A DNA stretch of 64,000 nt, from NCBI GenBank assembly GCA_013400975.1, contig WBMZ01012760.1, positions 243,726 through 307,725 on the forward strand, given 5' to 3'. This document shows positions 1-13,072 of the stretch, one piece after another (the first letter of the stretch is position 1; the number at the start of each line of letters is the position of its first letter). The DNA comes from Atrichornis clamosus. Its lineage: Eukaryota; Chordata; Aves; Passeriformes; Menuridae. The notes under the pieces are model-generated. The model was not told the origin of the DNA. It saw only the letters and a list, made by a program, of their open reading frames with translations, and ran no database searches. The translations under genes were made by a program, and so were the position numbers.

Positions 1-2865
1 CCTGCAAGGTGTGACCCCAGACATCTGGACAAGTGCTAATAGGGCAAGCAAAGGGATTGGTTTTCCATTTGAAGGCAAAGACAGAGAGCTGGGATCATGT
101 TCAGCAGGAGATTCGGGATGTCCTGTGGGATGGGGGCTGTGGGGACTCTCATCCCTGCACAATCACTCCTACAGGTGGGAAATGCAGGAAGAGGACAAGC
201 AACACACATGAAAACATCAATTTTTGGTCTGTTACAACACCTGCAGGCAAATCACACTTGGAACTTGGGGCCTGCAATCCCAGAAGTGCTCAGGGAAAGC
301 CAAAAGAAAGGAAAGGGGCTCAAAGGACAAACTAGCCGGCCTGCACTTGGGAGGCTTTTTTCAGGAGCAACAAATAATTTCTTCAGGATAAATAAATGAT
401 TTGTGTTAAATTATAGATTCGATAAGGCACTTTTAAAACTCAAAAACCAGCACAGAATTTATGTTAAATTTTGCTATCTCAGATGTTCCAAAGTGATGTA
501 AGAGGCTGTTTCCCAAGTTGGAAATGCTATAATGCAAAAGATTATACAGAGAGAATGGAAATTTATCAAGTTACAGGTTTTTTGCTAAGAGAATAATACA
601 GGAAGAGATATAAAATCTGGGCATTTTATTTTCATAGTTTGCATATTTCTGAAAGCCAAAGAGCTGGGCTGACAGGTTTAGGATGGTATCTTTTCCAGGG
701 TACTGAAGTGCAGCCCTTCTGGGGTCAGCAGAAATATATAATCAACAGAAACCAGAGATACTCCTACACGTATACAAATAATACAATCTTAATGCTGTAA
801 ATCTTCAATAAATCTTTTGTTGTTTTCATTCAACATGGATTTCACCCAATAACAGCTGGATTTCACCCAATTATAGCCACTAGGCTGGATAATATTGACC
901 CTGCAACCTCTTCCAAATCAAGATGGTATCATAATTCTGTCTTTTATGAACAAATCTGGACAATTACTTTGCAATACTACATAGAAAGTGAAAGAGAAAA
1001 CAGTCCTTTGACTTCAAACTCTACAGATGAAATTATCAAGACGCCTAGAAAAAAATAAGGTAAAAAAAATCAAAATAGAACAGAGATCTGGTGAGGAAAA
1101 AAACCTTGTTCTACACCAGGAGGACTCCCAGGCTATGGAGGGCATGTGCACTATACTGGGAAAAATGTAGGAGACCAAAGCAACTGTCCAGGTGGAGGAT
1201 GTCAATCCACGTGTCAGGGAATGAGTGGAGGGAGATGCTCCAGAGAAAGCAGTGAAAACCAAGGAGCTCATTCCATAACCAGCTTGTCTGTATTTCTAGC
1301 TATAGGTACACCCAAGTACAAAAATAGGTTTAGATAGGCTAGTAAATAAAATTCTGTCTGATTGGTTAACTTGGAAATTTAAAAATTAAAATTGTTATCC
1401 CTTAACAACAGGTGCCATCCATAAATTCTGTCTTATATTACTGTGCTCAGCTGTTCCTAAAAAGACACAAAGCCAGGTAACTCCAAACTAATTATTCCTC
1501 TGATATCCTTAACAAACAGTTACTGTAACAAACAACATGTATTTCCTTTAGGCATGACACCTGTGTCTGGAAAGAACCATGGAAACCAGTAAACAAGACA
1601 TCCTTCTCGTACAGCTGCCCTTAGAACTGCAAAATGCAGAAAAATCACCTATAACATTACTTTGTCAATGAAGTGGACACCTGGCAATGAAATAAAACAG
1701 GAAAAATAAAAATCTCCAAACACGAGCTCATTAAAATAGAGAGGGAATGTCAGAAGAGGTTCAAGCAGTATCATTTGCCTTGGATTTCCTGAAACCTCTG
1801 TCCGAGATCCTAAGGAGACCTGATTTAAATAAGTGTTTACTCCGAAAATATCTTCCACAGCGTGACAAGACCTTGACTGCAGAAGGTGAAGTGTACCCTG
1901 AAGTCCAAGGGAAAGACTCAGAGAGAGCCCAGGAGATTGAGATATAAATGGAGTAACAGCACCAGTGTGAAATACAGTGAACAGTGTGAAATACAGTGTG
2001 AAATATTACACTCATTACAAAGCTCTGGGCTTCAAAGTCTGTCCCTTTATCAAGCCTCATCTATAATTTGACAACAAACAGGCTTCTGTGATGATACTAT
2101 TTCCTTCTAAAGAGACTGCATATTACCAGATCAATTTTCACAAAGTTCTGACAGTAGTACCTTGTTATTAAAATCAAAGTATTCATAAGGCATTACAACA
2201 AATTTCTTCAGTGAAGCTTCAGCTCTTAAAATAAATTGTCAAACCATTGTATATTGAATGGAAAACATATCAATTTCATTTTTATAAATAATGTAGTTTG
2301 AATGAAAACTGCTGTGTTGAGCTGTTAAAAATAATGTGAATATAAATTCAGCATAATAGAAAGAGGAGTTCCAAGGGAGTCAATGTAGTGTAATAAATCT
2401 GCTCAAAACAGACAATATTAGCAATTATTGAACAGCCCAACATAATCCTTTTTATTTGAACTGATCTAAATTAACCTTGAAATCACTAAACTCATGCAAA
2501 TAATTTTCATAGAGAGGTTTTTTTAAAATCCTAATATTTGTTTCATACAATTGGAAAGCAACAAAATTACACCTGTATCTGGAAAGCTTTCCTCATCCAG
2601 ATCCAATTATTCCAGGAAAGTTTTTCCCTTTCCAAATGGGAATTACATTGAACCTAATTCTTTTCCATAAAGCAATGATTAAGACACACACTGGCACATA
2701 AAAATCCACACACTCAGAAGTTACAAATCCAATCTTGTGCCATTAGTCTTAACTTTGTAGTCTCCTTTTAGCTTAATTATTTAAAGGAAATTACTGGGTG
2801 CATAAAGAGGTTTGTGATGAAGTGCTCAGCATAAGGACCTATATGACACTCACAGCTCCATGGGT

Positions 2866-2990
2866 TGGTTTTTTTTCCTTCTCCTCCATTTTTATTTTTT
2901 AGGGGTTTGGTTTTTTGGGGGGAGTTTTAGGAGGGGGTGGGTGGGGTTTTTTTTGGCAGGGGGTTTGTTTGCTGGGGTTTTTTAGTCATT
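2866..2990 (+). repeat. G/T-rich low-complexity tract
   Basis: Long T runs alternate with G runs. The main G runs are at 2917-2922, 2933-2937, 2939-2941, 2943-2946, 2959-2963 and 2974-2977. The core GGGGGTGGGTGGGG has single-T loops. With a fourth run 10-12 nt away on either side it could fold as a long-loop G-quadruplex on the plus strand, antisense to the SHANK2 transcript. Confidence 0.7.
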
Positions 2991-3202
2991 TCTGCATTTA
3001 CTCTTGGAAACACAGGAATTTTCTTAAGGAATCATTCCTGACTATTCTCATCAATCTCTGTTTTGTCCCTTTTTTTTTTTTCTAAACCTAGCATTTATTT
3101 CATGTGCTTTGATCTATTTTTCCTGTGTTCTCTCACCATTGTAAATGGAAGAAATAGGGAGCCATGGGAATCTGCACATATCTCTCTCCCCCCTTGTCCT
3201 AC

Positions 3203-3283
3203 CTCTATTTTTGACCTGGCTTCGCTGTTCCTCCGTTTGAAATCCCGCGTGGCATTTGACACAATCTTAGAGAGCTCTTCAGG
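3203..3283 (-). other. Exon-like open segment of unknown identity
   Basis: On the minus strand a 27-codon open stretch reads PEELSKIVSNATRDFKRRNS followed by EARSKIE. It is bounded by a weak candidate acceptor (TTTTTCAACACGAG) and a fair donor (ATAGAG|GTAGGA). It has about five CpGs in 90 bp, unlike its AT-rich flanks, and a charged, soluble-looking composition. I do not recognise the protein. The frame ends phase 0, so it cannot be a simple in-frame cassette in the phase-1 SHANK2 intron. It could be a conserved non-coding element, an untranslated alternative exon, a gene fragment, or chance. Confidence 0.25.
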
Positions 3284-4039
3284 CTCGTGTTGAAAAATGA
3301 TTTAAAGAAAACACATTAACTTTTCAGGAATACCAGAACACTCTGTGAGACTCTTCAAACAGTTTTTCTTCTGTGGCATCCCTGACTGGGCTGCCTCATA
3401 TCTCAGAGCTGCATTGATACATCACTTATCTCAATAACCTTTGGTCTCCTAATATTGGTATTTCCATCCAAACCCTCCTGTTTTGTTACACTGAGACCTA
3501 GATATATATCATGATTGAAAAGCACTCATCACCTCCTTTCAGTGGGCACAGCCTCCTAAAAAAGGCACAATTACAGGAAATTTAGGGATACAGGTTTTTG
3601 CGGAGCCTGAGAAAAGTTAGGAGAAGGCACTTAAGATAATACTGACAAACTGCAGTAGAAATAAACCCCTCCAGGAACATGGTAGTTTCTTATATTTGAT
3701 TTAAACCTCAGCATTTTTCCTCTCTAATAGTTCAGAGCAGTTCTGAGTCACAAAGGAAGGAAAATGTGGCACAGACACAGCACAGTTGAGGAGTCTCAGC
3801 AACACTCAGGCCCCAGTTGCTGCAGCCAGGCTGAAGTTAGAGGCAAGATATGCTGGTTTAAGAAGGGGTGATCAAATCCTGAACAACCAAAACAAAAGGA
3901 TCCAGCCCATCAGATCATAAGAGTAGGATACAGTTTTCCAAATCCCATTTCTAGTATTGCAGGTCTTTAACAAGACAAAATGTTTATCCAGGTTATTATC
4001 CAGTTCAAACAGGAATTAGTTAATATGACTGCTGTAATC

Positions 4040-4110
4040 TGCACTGTGAGAAGGTCAGACAGCATGATCACATAAACCTCTTCCAGTTTTATGATCTATG
4101 ACCTATAAAA
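4040..4110 (+). mobile_element. Possible CR1-like LINE 3' end, old
   Basis: The sequence GAGAAGGTCAGACAGCATGA, followed by CTCTTCCAGTTTTATGATCT, resembles the amniote CR1 3' tail (gactagatgatc ... ccttctggccttaaaatctatga). It is short and diverged, and an alignment would be needed. Confidence 0.45.
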
Positions 4111-7100
4111 CTGAATCAGAGATGACTGAACAAATTTCAGGTCGTATATAACCTCAGAAGTACTATTTTCTTTTTACATCCCCTCAGCCTAACTCAACTC
4201 CTGAACTTATTCCAGTACCTGCCCTTGTATGCCAAAGACATCCTGGCGTAGGATCAGGCACCAGGCTGAATCAGAAAGCAGATTCCTGAGGGTTGGGTCA
4301 TCTGCTGACCATTCCCAGTGATTCTAAGGGGAGCTACAGGGTTAAAAGGATCCAGCTACCAGACTGAACAACACTGGGAATTTCACTCACAGGGAGTAAC
4401 TGAAAATCATGATTGTAAGTTCCAGTTTAGCTAATATACTAGTCCAGAATTTCAGCATTTGAGGGGTTTGGGGTACTTGCAGTGCTGTCTATTCCCAATC
4501 TGATCCTTGGTATGCTTATTAAGCTCCATGGCATTACCCTTTGATGGATTTCATCAGAATTTTGATGACAGTACAACCCACTAAATTACTCTATTTTTTG
4601 CAAAGCAAGAAATTAACCTTACTCATTTTCATACACAAAATTTTGTTTGATACCCAAGAATACATTCAATTTTTGGCCCCTGTCAGAGCAATTGCCCCGG
4701 CATCCTCAAATCATTTTTTCCACTTGTGTTTTATGGCTTTGTCTTTTTAGTCCAGTGACTTGCACTAGTTCTGCACATGGCCTCTGATTTTACTCCTCTG
4801 TGCAGTCCCTCTGTGGTGTCAAGACAGACAAAGCTATTAAAAAAACCCAGCAAAGGTAAGAAAGCCGGTACTGGTGAAAGGATCACGTCTTACAGCAGCC
4901 ATACCCTAGAAGGGCTTGGGAAAGGTTTCTGACCCGACACTAGGATGGAACTGATGACAGCATGTTGCCAGTTCCAGCTGCTGGATACGATGGTCCCAGA
5001 CTGGAAGGTGCAGAGAAGGTGAGAGATATTTCTCCTGAAGAGGAGCCAGCAGACTGGGAGCTGGTTGAAAGCCAGATTTTGGGGAAGCGGGAGGCTGCAG
5101 GCCCTGGAAATGCTTCCAACCATTTGGATCTGAGCATAAAGATTGGGGCACAACTCAAACACAGAGGAATTCTCCCCCTTTCTTTCCTTTGCCAGTCTCC
5201 CAAATGTCTCCAGGGGATGAGCCAGCGTGACCTGCACCTGCTGCTCAGCCCGGAGTTTTGCCTGAGACCAAAACTAGCTCAAGGGCACAGGAAGCAGCCT
5301 GGGATTCCTCCAGTATGTTATTTTTGGCTCAATTGCAAGGCTCTTCTGGTTCAGCCTGTAAAATAAACCCTAGGAGGAGTAGCTGTGGCAGTCGTTTCCT
5401 ACCTGGCAGGTGGCAAGGACACACTGCAGACTGGTTTACAAAACCAGGCCAAATCATTCTGAAATCAGCTGTACTTACATCAGCAGTTACATATGGCATC
5501 AGTTCTCTCCTCGCTTTCCTGCTCAAAATTTCAGATGAGCCTAAGAAACGGCCACACACCACGTAATTTGCACTCCTCAGCCTGCAGCCCATGTTACGTG
5601 CACAGAATACACCCGAGTTCAAAGGCCAAGAGCAACCAGCTTCTGAAAATAAAGTTTAAACTTTGAAACGAAACGAGTTACTGCACAATTTTGTGCTAAT
5701 GCACCCACAGAAATAACTAACTTGTGATCAACTGGAAAAAGAAAACCACTGTAAGTTTTTCAAGCTCTGCCCTACATTTCGGTATGTAATTACACTAACA
5801 CACAATTCCCAGTTTTCCTGTTTGTTTGCTACCATGCAGAAAGACTGAGCACAGGAAATTCTATTTCTTGCAACCCTTCAGAGAAAACCAGAGAAATAAC
5901 AGCAACAAATTTACTTCATACCAAGCAGTATTTGCTTGCTTGTAACCCAGCCTAAATATCATTAATGTAAAGAGGTCCTTTTCTATGGACACGAGAAACA
6001 ACTATTAATTAAGCAGAGGTATTTGAAACGAATTGCAGAAGGAACATAGGATTATGATATCCTGCCACACAATATGCATTTAAAACGTGGGAAATGAGGA
6101 TCTCGGTGTTTTTGCCATCCTGATTACACTGACACCACCCTTTTTCCACGTTAAATGCTTGCTAGCACATGGAACAGGTTAATGCGACTCCCAAAGGACA
6201 ACTCCACAGGGCTATAATAGATGCTTCTGTACCTCCTGCTTCTATCAAACAACGTGATAAAAATAGAACAAGTCTTTGCGCGCCGCCGACAGTTTTGTAG
6301 ATTTTTCTTTTGATTTGCTGCTTTTTCCTGTTTCTGCTGTAATGTGTCTCAATATGATTTCCCCCAGCTTGAGAAATGTTCTGCAGGCATTTGATGGATG
6401 AAAATCAAAATTACCAAACGGTTCCCCAAACCCAAATAAATAAGTAAACAAACAGAATATTCATTGGGCTGGCCAGCATTTAATAGCAACACTTGCAGCT
6501 GGAAAACCAAGATTGCTGACCTCAATCACTCTGATCTAATTAAAGAAAATGAGTTAGAAAAGCAATTCTACCACAAACCAACTAATATCCTTGTGTTTTG
6601 AAATACCTGTTCTGCTTATTCTACAATAAAATAGATGTTTCTTAAGAAGTTACAGTCAAAATGCCAATTTAAAAACTCCATCTTTTTACTCATACCTGAA
6701 AACAATCTTATTTAAAAGCAATTTCCCTGTGTGGAATAAGTATACAGCCCACCATATTAGCAGATTTTCAATATTACAAAAATAAAAGAATCCATGGTGA
6801 AAGCACAGACAAACCATCACATACACACATCTCTGCGTAATTATAGAGGAATACAGGAACTCTGACTTGAAGCCTAGCAACAGTATCCAAGTATTAGTTA
6901 GTCTGTTAATCAACTACGAAAAACTCGCACACCAGCTCAACGTGTTTCATTTCTTCTAAAGCAAACAAAAAATAAAACAAAAGGATCCTACTGCTTCTAG
7001 CTCCAGAGCTGCTGAAGGACAAGATGCACAATATAAAACAAACCTTGTTCACTTGAAGAAGAACAACCCATGTCATTTAGTCCATCTGAAAATTCATCTC

Positions 7101-8404
7101 AGCACAAAGAACCAAGGCAAAAGAGAGATTTAAAAATAGGTTATCCAAGCCAAAGGATTATCAGCTTGCAACATACTTAATATCTGCATATCTGTATCTA
7201 ATGAAAGCTCCAAAATTCTTACATATATGATTGGGTTTTGTACCTCCATCCTATAGAAGCCATAGTAAATTCTGTATTGCAAATGCTTCCTAAATCTGCT
7301 GTGCTCATTTACTCACAGACAGCTGCAGGCTGATGAAAACAACCAGGGATTAACTTTTCTGTTCATCACATCTTTTAATCCATTACTTTCTCTTAGTTTG
7401 CAATAAATAAATGCATAAAGTTAAATAAATTATAAATGTGTTATGGCTAGTTAAAAAAAAAGGTTTAAAAGGGACATTATTATTATTTTTAATGGTGTGG
7501 AACTGCTGTACTGTACATCAGGAGTATATGTAACGTCTTTCTCAAAGCAGAAAAGAAGATGCAACAGTAGTCACTGAGCTGTGATACACTTCTGGGTTCC
7601 AAAGACTTCCAAAATAAGCAATAATTAAAATAAGCTACTCTGATGTTGTTATTATTCCTCAAAAAACTAATTTGGGGGCATGATGAATTGAAATAATCTG
7701 AAAAGCTACACTAAGCATTTCATACCGCTTGTAAAACAAGTTTCTAAGTACCTTATGGTAATAGGGTTTCTTGATTTATGAAAAATACTAATGTAATTTG
7801 CTTCAAATAGGATTACTTTTCAAATAATATGGCAATTTTCATTCACCTTTCAAACATCTGCCAAGGAAACAAAAGGGATTCCCTCACAAAAGACATAAAT
7901 ACAATGAAATCTGGATCTTGCTTTTAATCCTTTACTGGTATCCTTTATTCCTCTCCTTTGGATCCTTTATCTTTTATGTTGGATTCAGTCTTACAAAACT
8001 GCATCCTCCCTGTCTGAAGCAAGAATTAGTGTAAACTTTTCTGTTGGTAACAGCACGTTTGAAGTCTTACGATTATTGCAAACAAGTTTATTTTATATAT
8101 GCCTAATTTTTCAGCATTGCAACACATCCATCTAACATAAGTGCTTTACAATTAAATTAAAAGAAAAAGGAAGAACAATCTCTGTGGGATTTGATCTGTA
8201 GAACAAAGATTCAGTGGCTTTGCTGTAAATTAGAATTTTTTTTAGTGCTAGGGGATACCCTGCTCACTTTGCACCTGACCTGCTTCTCCAGCATCTTCAA
8301 AAACAGGGATAGTCTTAGCACCAGAGTTTGGCAGGAATCCAGGGAAAGGGATCTGTGGAGCTGTGCCCCCTGCCCCTGAGCGAGGCAGCTCGTGGCCCAG
8401 GACC

Positions 8405-8440
8405 ACGGGCCACACATGTCACACGGGCCACACGTGTCAC
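8405..8440 (+). repeat. 18-bp tandem repeat, two copies
   Basis: Two adjacent units, 8405-8422 and 8423-8440, of ACGGGCCACACATGTCAC differ only at one A/G position, which makes the second unit contain CACGTG (E-box). It sits in a local GC-rich patch at about 8350-8530. Confidence 0.85.
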
Positions 8441-10558
8441 GTTGCTGCTGCCACGTCCCTGCCACGGCAGTTTTGGCAGCATTGCCCAAAACAGCTTTGT
8501 GACTACTGACACGCTGGGGGACACCCACTCAATTCCTTCTGCAACACAAGAACAAGCGGGAGTTTTTCCCAAAGAATCAAGAGCAATGGGGAGTTTCCCC
8601 CAAGCCCTCATCCCACTGAATGTTGTAGTGAATTATCCTGGTATCACTGACAAGCTGACTATTAAACAGCTGAGCACCCACCACCTTAAACCCCCCCAGA
8701 CAAGGAATCCACCCCAAGCTGCACAAATGGCAAAGCATTTCCCACAGTTCCAGCTTATTATTGAGTCAAAAATCATTACAAAATACAAAGCAATTACAAT
8801 TATTAAATGAGCCTAAAAATAACAACAAGGTTTAATGAACTGGTTCAATATCAAAATTCAGTATCTAACCAAAAATACGCTTTCTGAGAGATGAATGAAG
8901 AAATGTTTCTCAAGAGACTTGATAGTATGATTTGTCCTTATCTTTCTGAGGATACTTCCCAAGCTCTTTGCTATTCCTTCCCCCTCTGTTGCCTCTAAGG
9001 AGGTACATTACTGAAATGATAGATGCTGGAATACATCCAAAACTATATGAATATAGTGGATAACCAGACAAGCACGACAAGCAAAAGCCAACTTGCTGAA
9101 GTTGAAATGCTGACATCATCCTGCACATTCATGATCACACCAGCTCTCAGCATTCTGCTCAGGATTTGGTTCCTTGATTTACTCTTTTTTTTTTTCTCCC
9201 ACTGGGAGACACTCCAAAAATAGACATTTCAACGACTTCATTTTTTCTAAATAATAAAACCTAAAGGGCAAAGGTCCGTGCATTGCCTATGTGCAGTACT
9301 TGTTCTGCACTGACTCTACACACAAGCCAAAATATCAACAAATATGGCAGAAAGAAAAGGAATATTTGACTCTAAACAACCATTTCCTTTCATTTCAACA
9401 TCTTGATGAAGTTATGAAAGCATTATGTAGATAAAAACGACGAGATGCTCAACCTAATAGGAATAATGGGTTCATTTTTAGTTAATTTTTTACTGATTAT
9501 TAATAAATACAGAAGGATGAAGAACTCTTACATGGAAAAGAACTATCCCAGGAAACAAACTTCCAAAGTCACTCTGAACTTTTACACAGAAGTTATGACT
9601 TGGATGCAATGTGTCCTCAGTTTTCTCAATGCACAGGGCAAGAGTAGAAAGTGCTACAAGAAACCACATTACCACGAGGAAATTTCAACTACATCCCTGC
9701 AGATCATATGCAACCAGGAAGGGGAAGGGAAAGGGAAAGCAGTCCTTAATCCAGATAAATTCTTAGTCTTATATTTAATGCTGGCTTAATTTTCCATATA
9801 AATTAAATATTATCAAGTCAGAGGTTTGTATCACTGAGTGAAATCAGTGCATATGACTACACAGACCTTCCTGCTTCAAAAGAAATGCCTTTTTTGTTTG
9901 ACTTCAGGATGTTTCTGTGGAAATTCAATTAACTGGAATTCAAGAATTTTAACTCATTTTTATTAAACTGCATTAGGATTTACTTGTATCAACCTGGTTT
10001 TTATTTTAATGGCAAACCTCTCTACTTGAAGAGATCTTTTAGGTTATTTTCTCAGGGGCACCTTAACCCCTGTCACTACCCTTAATCCAGTGCCACACTA
10101 AACTCAGTGAGAGGGAATGCTTTCATGGATATGGAGAGTTGGCTGCTGCCTTATATTCATTTCATTCTAGAGAAGCATCTTTCTCCATCTTCTTCTTCTG
10201 ACCAATTATTCCTACTTGAGATCTGCTTTAGGCTGAGGCCAAAACAACCTCTAAGAGCCAATTTTGCTCTTCCAGGTAAATGAACGTGTATTTATTTAAT
10301 CTGTTGCAAAGTGACTGAGTTACACTTAGAAAGCACCTACCACTTATCAAATTTTCCTTTTCAGAGTACATTTTGAAAACATTTCAGCTTTTTCCCCACC
10401 TTCATTTTTTTTAGAAGAGTTGCTTTCAAAACCTCCCAGAAATGATACTGTCACCAGCCCTGTAGTTGTATCTCACATAGAATCAGATTTAACATCTTTG
10501 CAATTCCTGGCATAAACAAGTATAACTTATTTTCAGTGTCTGTAAATATTTTGCTTAC

Positions 10559-10625
10559 CAATATCAGCTTCCCTGTGATTCTTGATATATTCAGCAAGCT
10601 CAAAATTTCCTGCTATTATAGCCAC
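10559..10625 (-). CDS. SHANK2: SHANK2 coding exon 9: last ankyrin repeat
   Basis: A small 67-nt exon, easy to miss, encoding residues 369-390 plus one base: VAIIAGNFELAEYIKNHREADI. It follows directly from SPFQ of exon 8 and matches the conserved SHANK segment VAIIAGNFELAE. Acceptor GTAATCCTTTAG, donor GATATTG|GTAAGC, ending phase 1. Human SHANK2 continues with VPFREAP, whose codon would use the leftover G. I could not find that next exon in 1-10558. The exon is AT-rich, in contrast to the GC-rich exon 7. Confidence 0.95.
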
Positions 10626-12125
10626 CTAAAGGATTACAAAATAGGTACAATTAATATTTTGTCATCACTTGTTAAGGAGGCAAACATGCAGGCTACATTA
10701 TTGACAAACACCAGGCAAACATATTGTCATGCCACAGAGCGGAGTAACTCCTTATTGCTTCTATTCCACAACACATTTCTGAAACAACACTGAGAAATGA
10801 CATCTTAATGTATTCACGAGAGCACTGCCAGTCCCCTGGCTGCCCATTTCCTAGGAATGCTGTGGTGGTGGGAGTCTCAGGAGGCTCCTGGGAGAGCTGC
10901 TGCTTTTCATGCGGTGGCGGTGAACATTAAACACAGCATCCCCAAAGCCCTGGGAGCCGCATGGGTGTGTGGGGAACGCTCCAGGAGCAGGCTTGGAGAG
11001 ACACACTGAACATATTACTTCCCTTTAATTGCTCCTGCCTCGCTACTTACCTGAGCAATAAAAACAGGAGTTAAAATGCAAAGCACGTGAGATAACCAGG
11101 GGAGAAGTACCAAGAATTACAAGTATTTAGGTATCACTGAAACACCAAAAAAAGACTGAAAGGGAGAAACTGGTAAAGTTTATGCATATGTATAGAGTTT
11201 AAATTGTCTAAATAAATCGAGTTCTAAAATAACAATTTTCCTTTTCATTTATTTCCCGGTTGTTGAACACAGATGTGTAACTTTCAATTCAGAATTCTCA
11301 TCTAAATGCACTTAAAAAGTAAAGTATCTCCACTGGGTGTGAGGAAAGTGATTCAGTTATGCCATTGCTGTCTCCTCCCTTTTTCTTCTACTATTTTTGC
11401 CCTGAATATTGAGCAAATGTCTTTTCTGGCCCCATTTTGCAGCTCTGACAGATACTGTTCCCCTAATGGCCCTGTGACTTTGCTGATGGATGTACAAGGC
11501 ATAAGCAGGGCTCACCTTTCTCACTGAAACTTCTGTACCTACAGGATGCAGGTTAAAAATAAAAAACAATTAAAATCTTGCTTTAGGACTCTCTTGGACA
11601 CAGGGCTACTGTTAGACATGATGAATAATTGAAAACTCAAGGAAATTTCTGAGCTGGTGATCAAGAAAGATTATTTGCTGGTTTGTGCCTGTCCACAAAT
11701 CACAGGGTATGAAGACTCATGCAAAGGAAGACATAAGTGCTGAAATGGTCTTAGGCATTGTATGAAGTACACGTGGGTAATATCTTTTAATGTAACAAGC
11801 ATAAGATCTTATTTCCGCACAGGAAGTTGAATGAACAATATTATTTACCAGTAACCAAAACAAATCAATATGGAAACCCCTGAAATTGAAGACTTTGCAC
11901 ACAAACAACAAGATACAGGCAGAAAACCTTGACTTTTACACACTTAAGCTTGCAAACTTGGTTTCAGTGGTAGACTCAGAGCAGGTGAAATCATGAGTCA
12001 CAAGCATTACATCCATTTCACCTGAAGATAAAATCATTGCACACATTTTCCACACTTTTCACTCAACATGGATTATTTACACTGTGTCTCCCTCTGCCAT
12101 TAGTGCATCTCAAGCTCGGCTAACA

Positions 12126-12165
12126 GGTGGACTTGATGACCTTGGAGGCCTTTTCCAACCTAAGC
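12126..12165 (+). mobile_element. CR1 LINE 3' end remnant
   Basis: GGTGGACTTGATGACCTTGG followed by AGGCCTTTTCCAACCTAAGC matches the typical CR1 3' tail (gttggactcgatgatcttaaaggtcttttccaacctaa). Plus orientation, opposite to SHANK2. Only the last ~40-70 bp are present, as usual for 5'-truncated CR1 copies. Confidence 0.8.
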
Positions 12166-13072
12166 AAGACCTGAGACTCCTGCTCTATTGGTGCTTCAAG
12201 CCATTGCTCCTGAATCCTTCCTGTAATGCAGCCCTGGAAATCCTTGCAGAAGGACCCGGACTTCAACATTTTCAAACACAGTGATGTAACCTTTGATTTT
12301 CATTTTGGACTAAGCAAGCAGCAATTGGTCTAAACAGAGAAAGACTGATTCAGTTTGGGTTGTAGAGTCTACTGGTTAGTTAAAGTACCAGCAAGACTTT
12401 AAAGAAATTATTGTATTTTAAGCATAATACAGTATCAGAGTAACTTTTTCAGATGACCACACAAAGTTTAAAACAAACTGAGCATACCATTGATCACATT
12501 CATGCCCCAAATCAATGTCTTCCCCCAATTCCTTTTTTTAAATGTTTTTCAGGTTCCAACTTTTTTCCTTGGCAAATTGTTTCTCGTTCCATTAAAAATT
12601 TCTATCCAATGTAATGGCTAAACACAGTCATTATGTTTTCTTTCCATTTCAAGTGCATCTATTTCATGGCAGAAATTCCATTACATGGAATTTGTATATT
12701 ACCCAGCAGTTATACTTAATAAGTATGTGTTCCAAAATAATCCCCAGCAGCCATGCCCATGGCATGTGCAGTAAAATCATTTTTGTCCTTCAAATATTTA
12801 ACAGACATATAATATCACCATACTTACTAGTGAAAATCACATAATTATTTTCTCAATACAATAGTAGCAGTAAGGAAATGCTTTGCTTGGGCACTTCTCA
12901 GTTGTGTTACATCAAACATTGATGGATTCCTGGGAGCAAAATGCATTACACTGAATCAATACCACTGGTTCAGCTTAATCCTGCTCCTACTTTTAGACTG
13001 CAAGTGAAAAAATTCAGCTGTGCCACAAGACTTGTGCACGTGACTGTATCTGCACAGATCTGACTGCTGCCC

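Larger units (their letters stand above)
1..10558 (-). other. SHANK2 intron 9 (incomplete, runs off the window)
   Basis: No recognised coding exon. It holds a possible old CR1 3' end near 4040-4110, a G/T-rich tract at 2866-2990, an unexplained exon-like segment at 3203-3283, a cluster of CpGs in AT-rich DNA around 5640-6430, and an 18-bp two-copy repeat at 8405-8440. A GC-richer stretch at about 4900-5620 is open in several frames on both strands, but none matches a protein I know. I searched by eye for the expected VPFREAP exon and for the alternative first exon of ankyrin-less SHANK2 (MKSLLNAF in human) and found neither. Confidence 0.85.

Noticed and set aside
4890..5622. Cluster of open frames on both strands
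   Set aside because: Several frames are open at once because the patch is GC-richer. None resembles a known protein or the expected next SHANK2 exon.
8328..8810. 160-codon plus-strand open frame
   Set aside because: Overlaps equally long frames on the opposite strand, spans an 18-bp tandem repeat, and looks like a GC-rich patch with chance lack of stops.
1..10558. Search for the SHANK2 VPFREAP exon and the alternative MKSLLNAF first exon
   Set aside because: Reverse-translated patterns were looked for by eye on the minus strand and not found. They are probably beyond the low-coordinate edge, though a computed search could still find a diverged copy.
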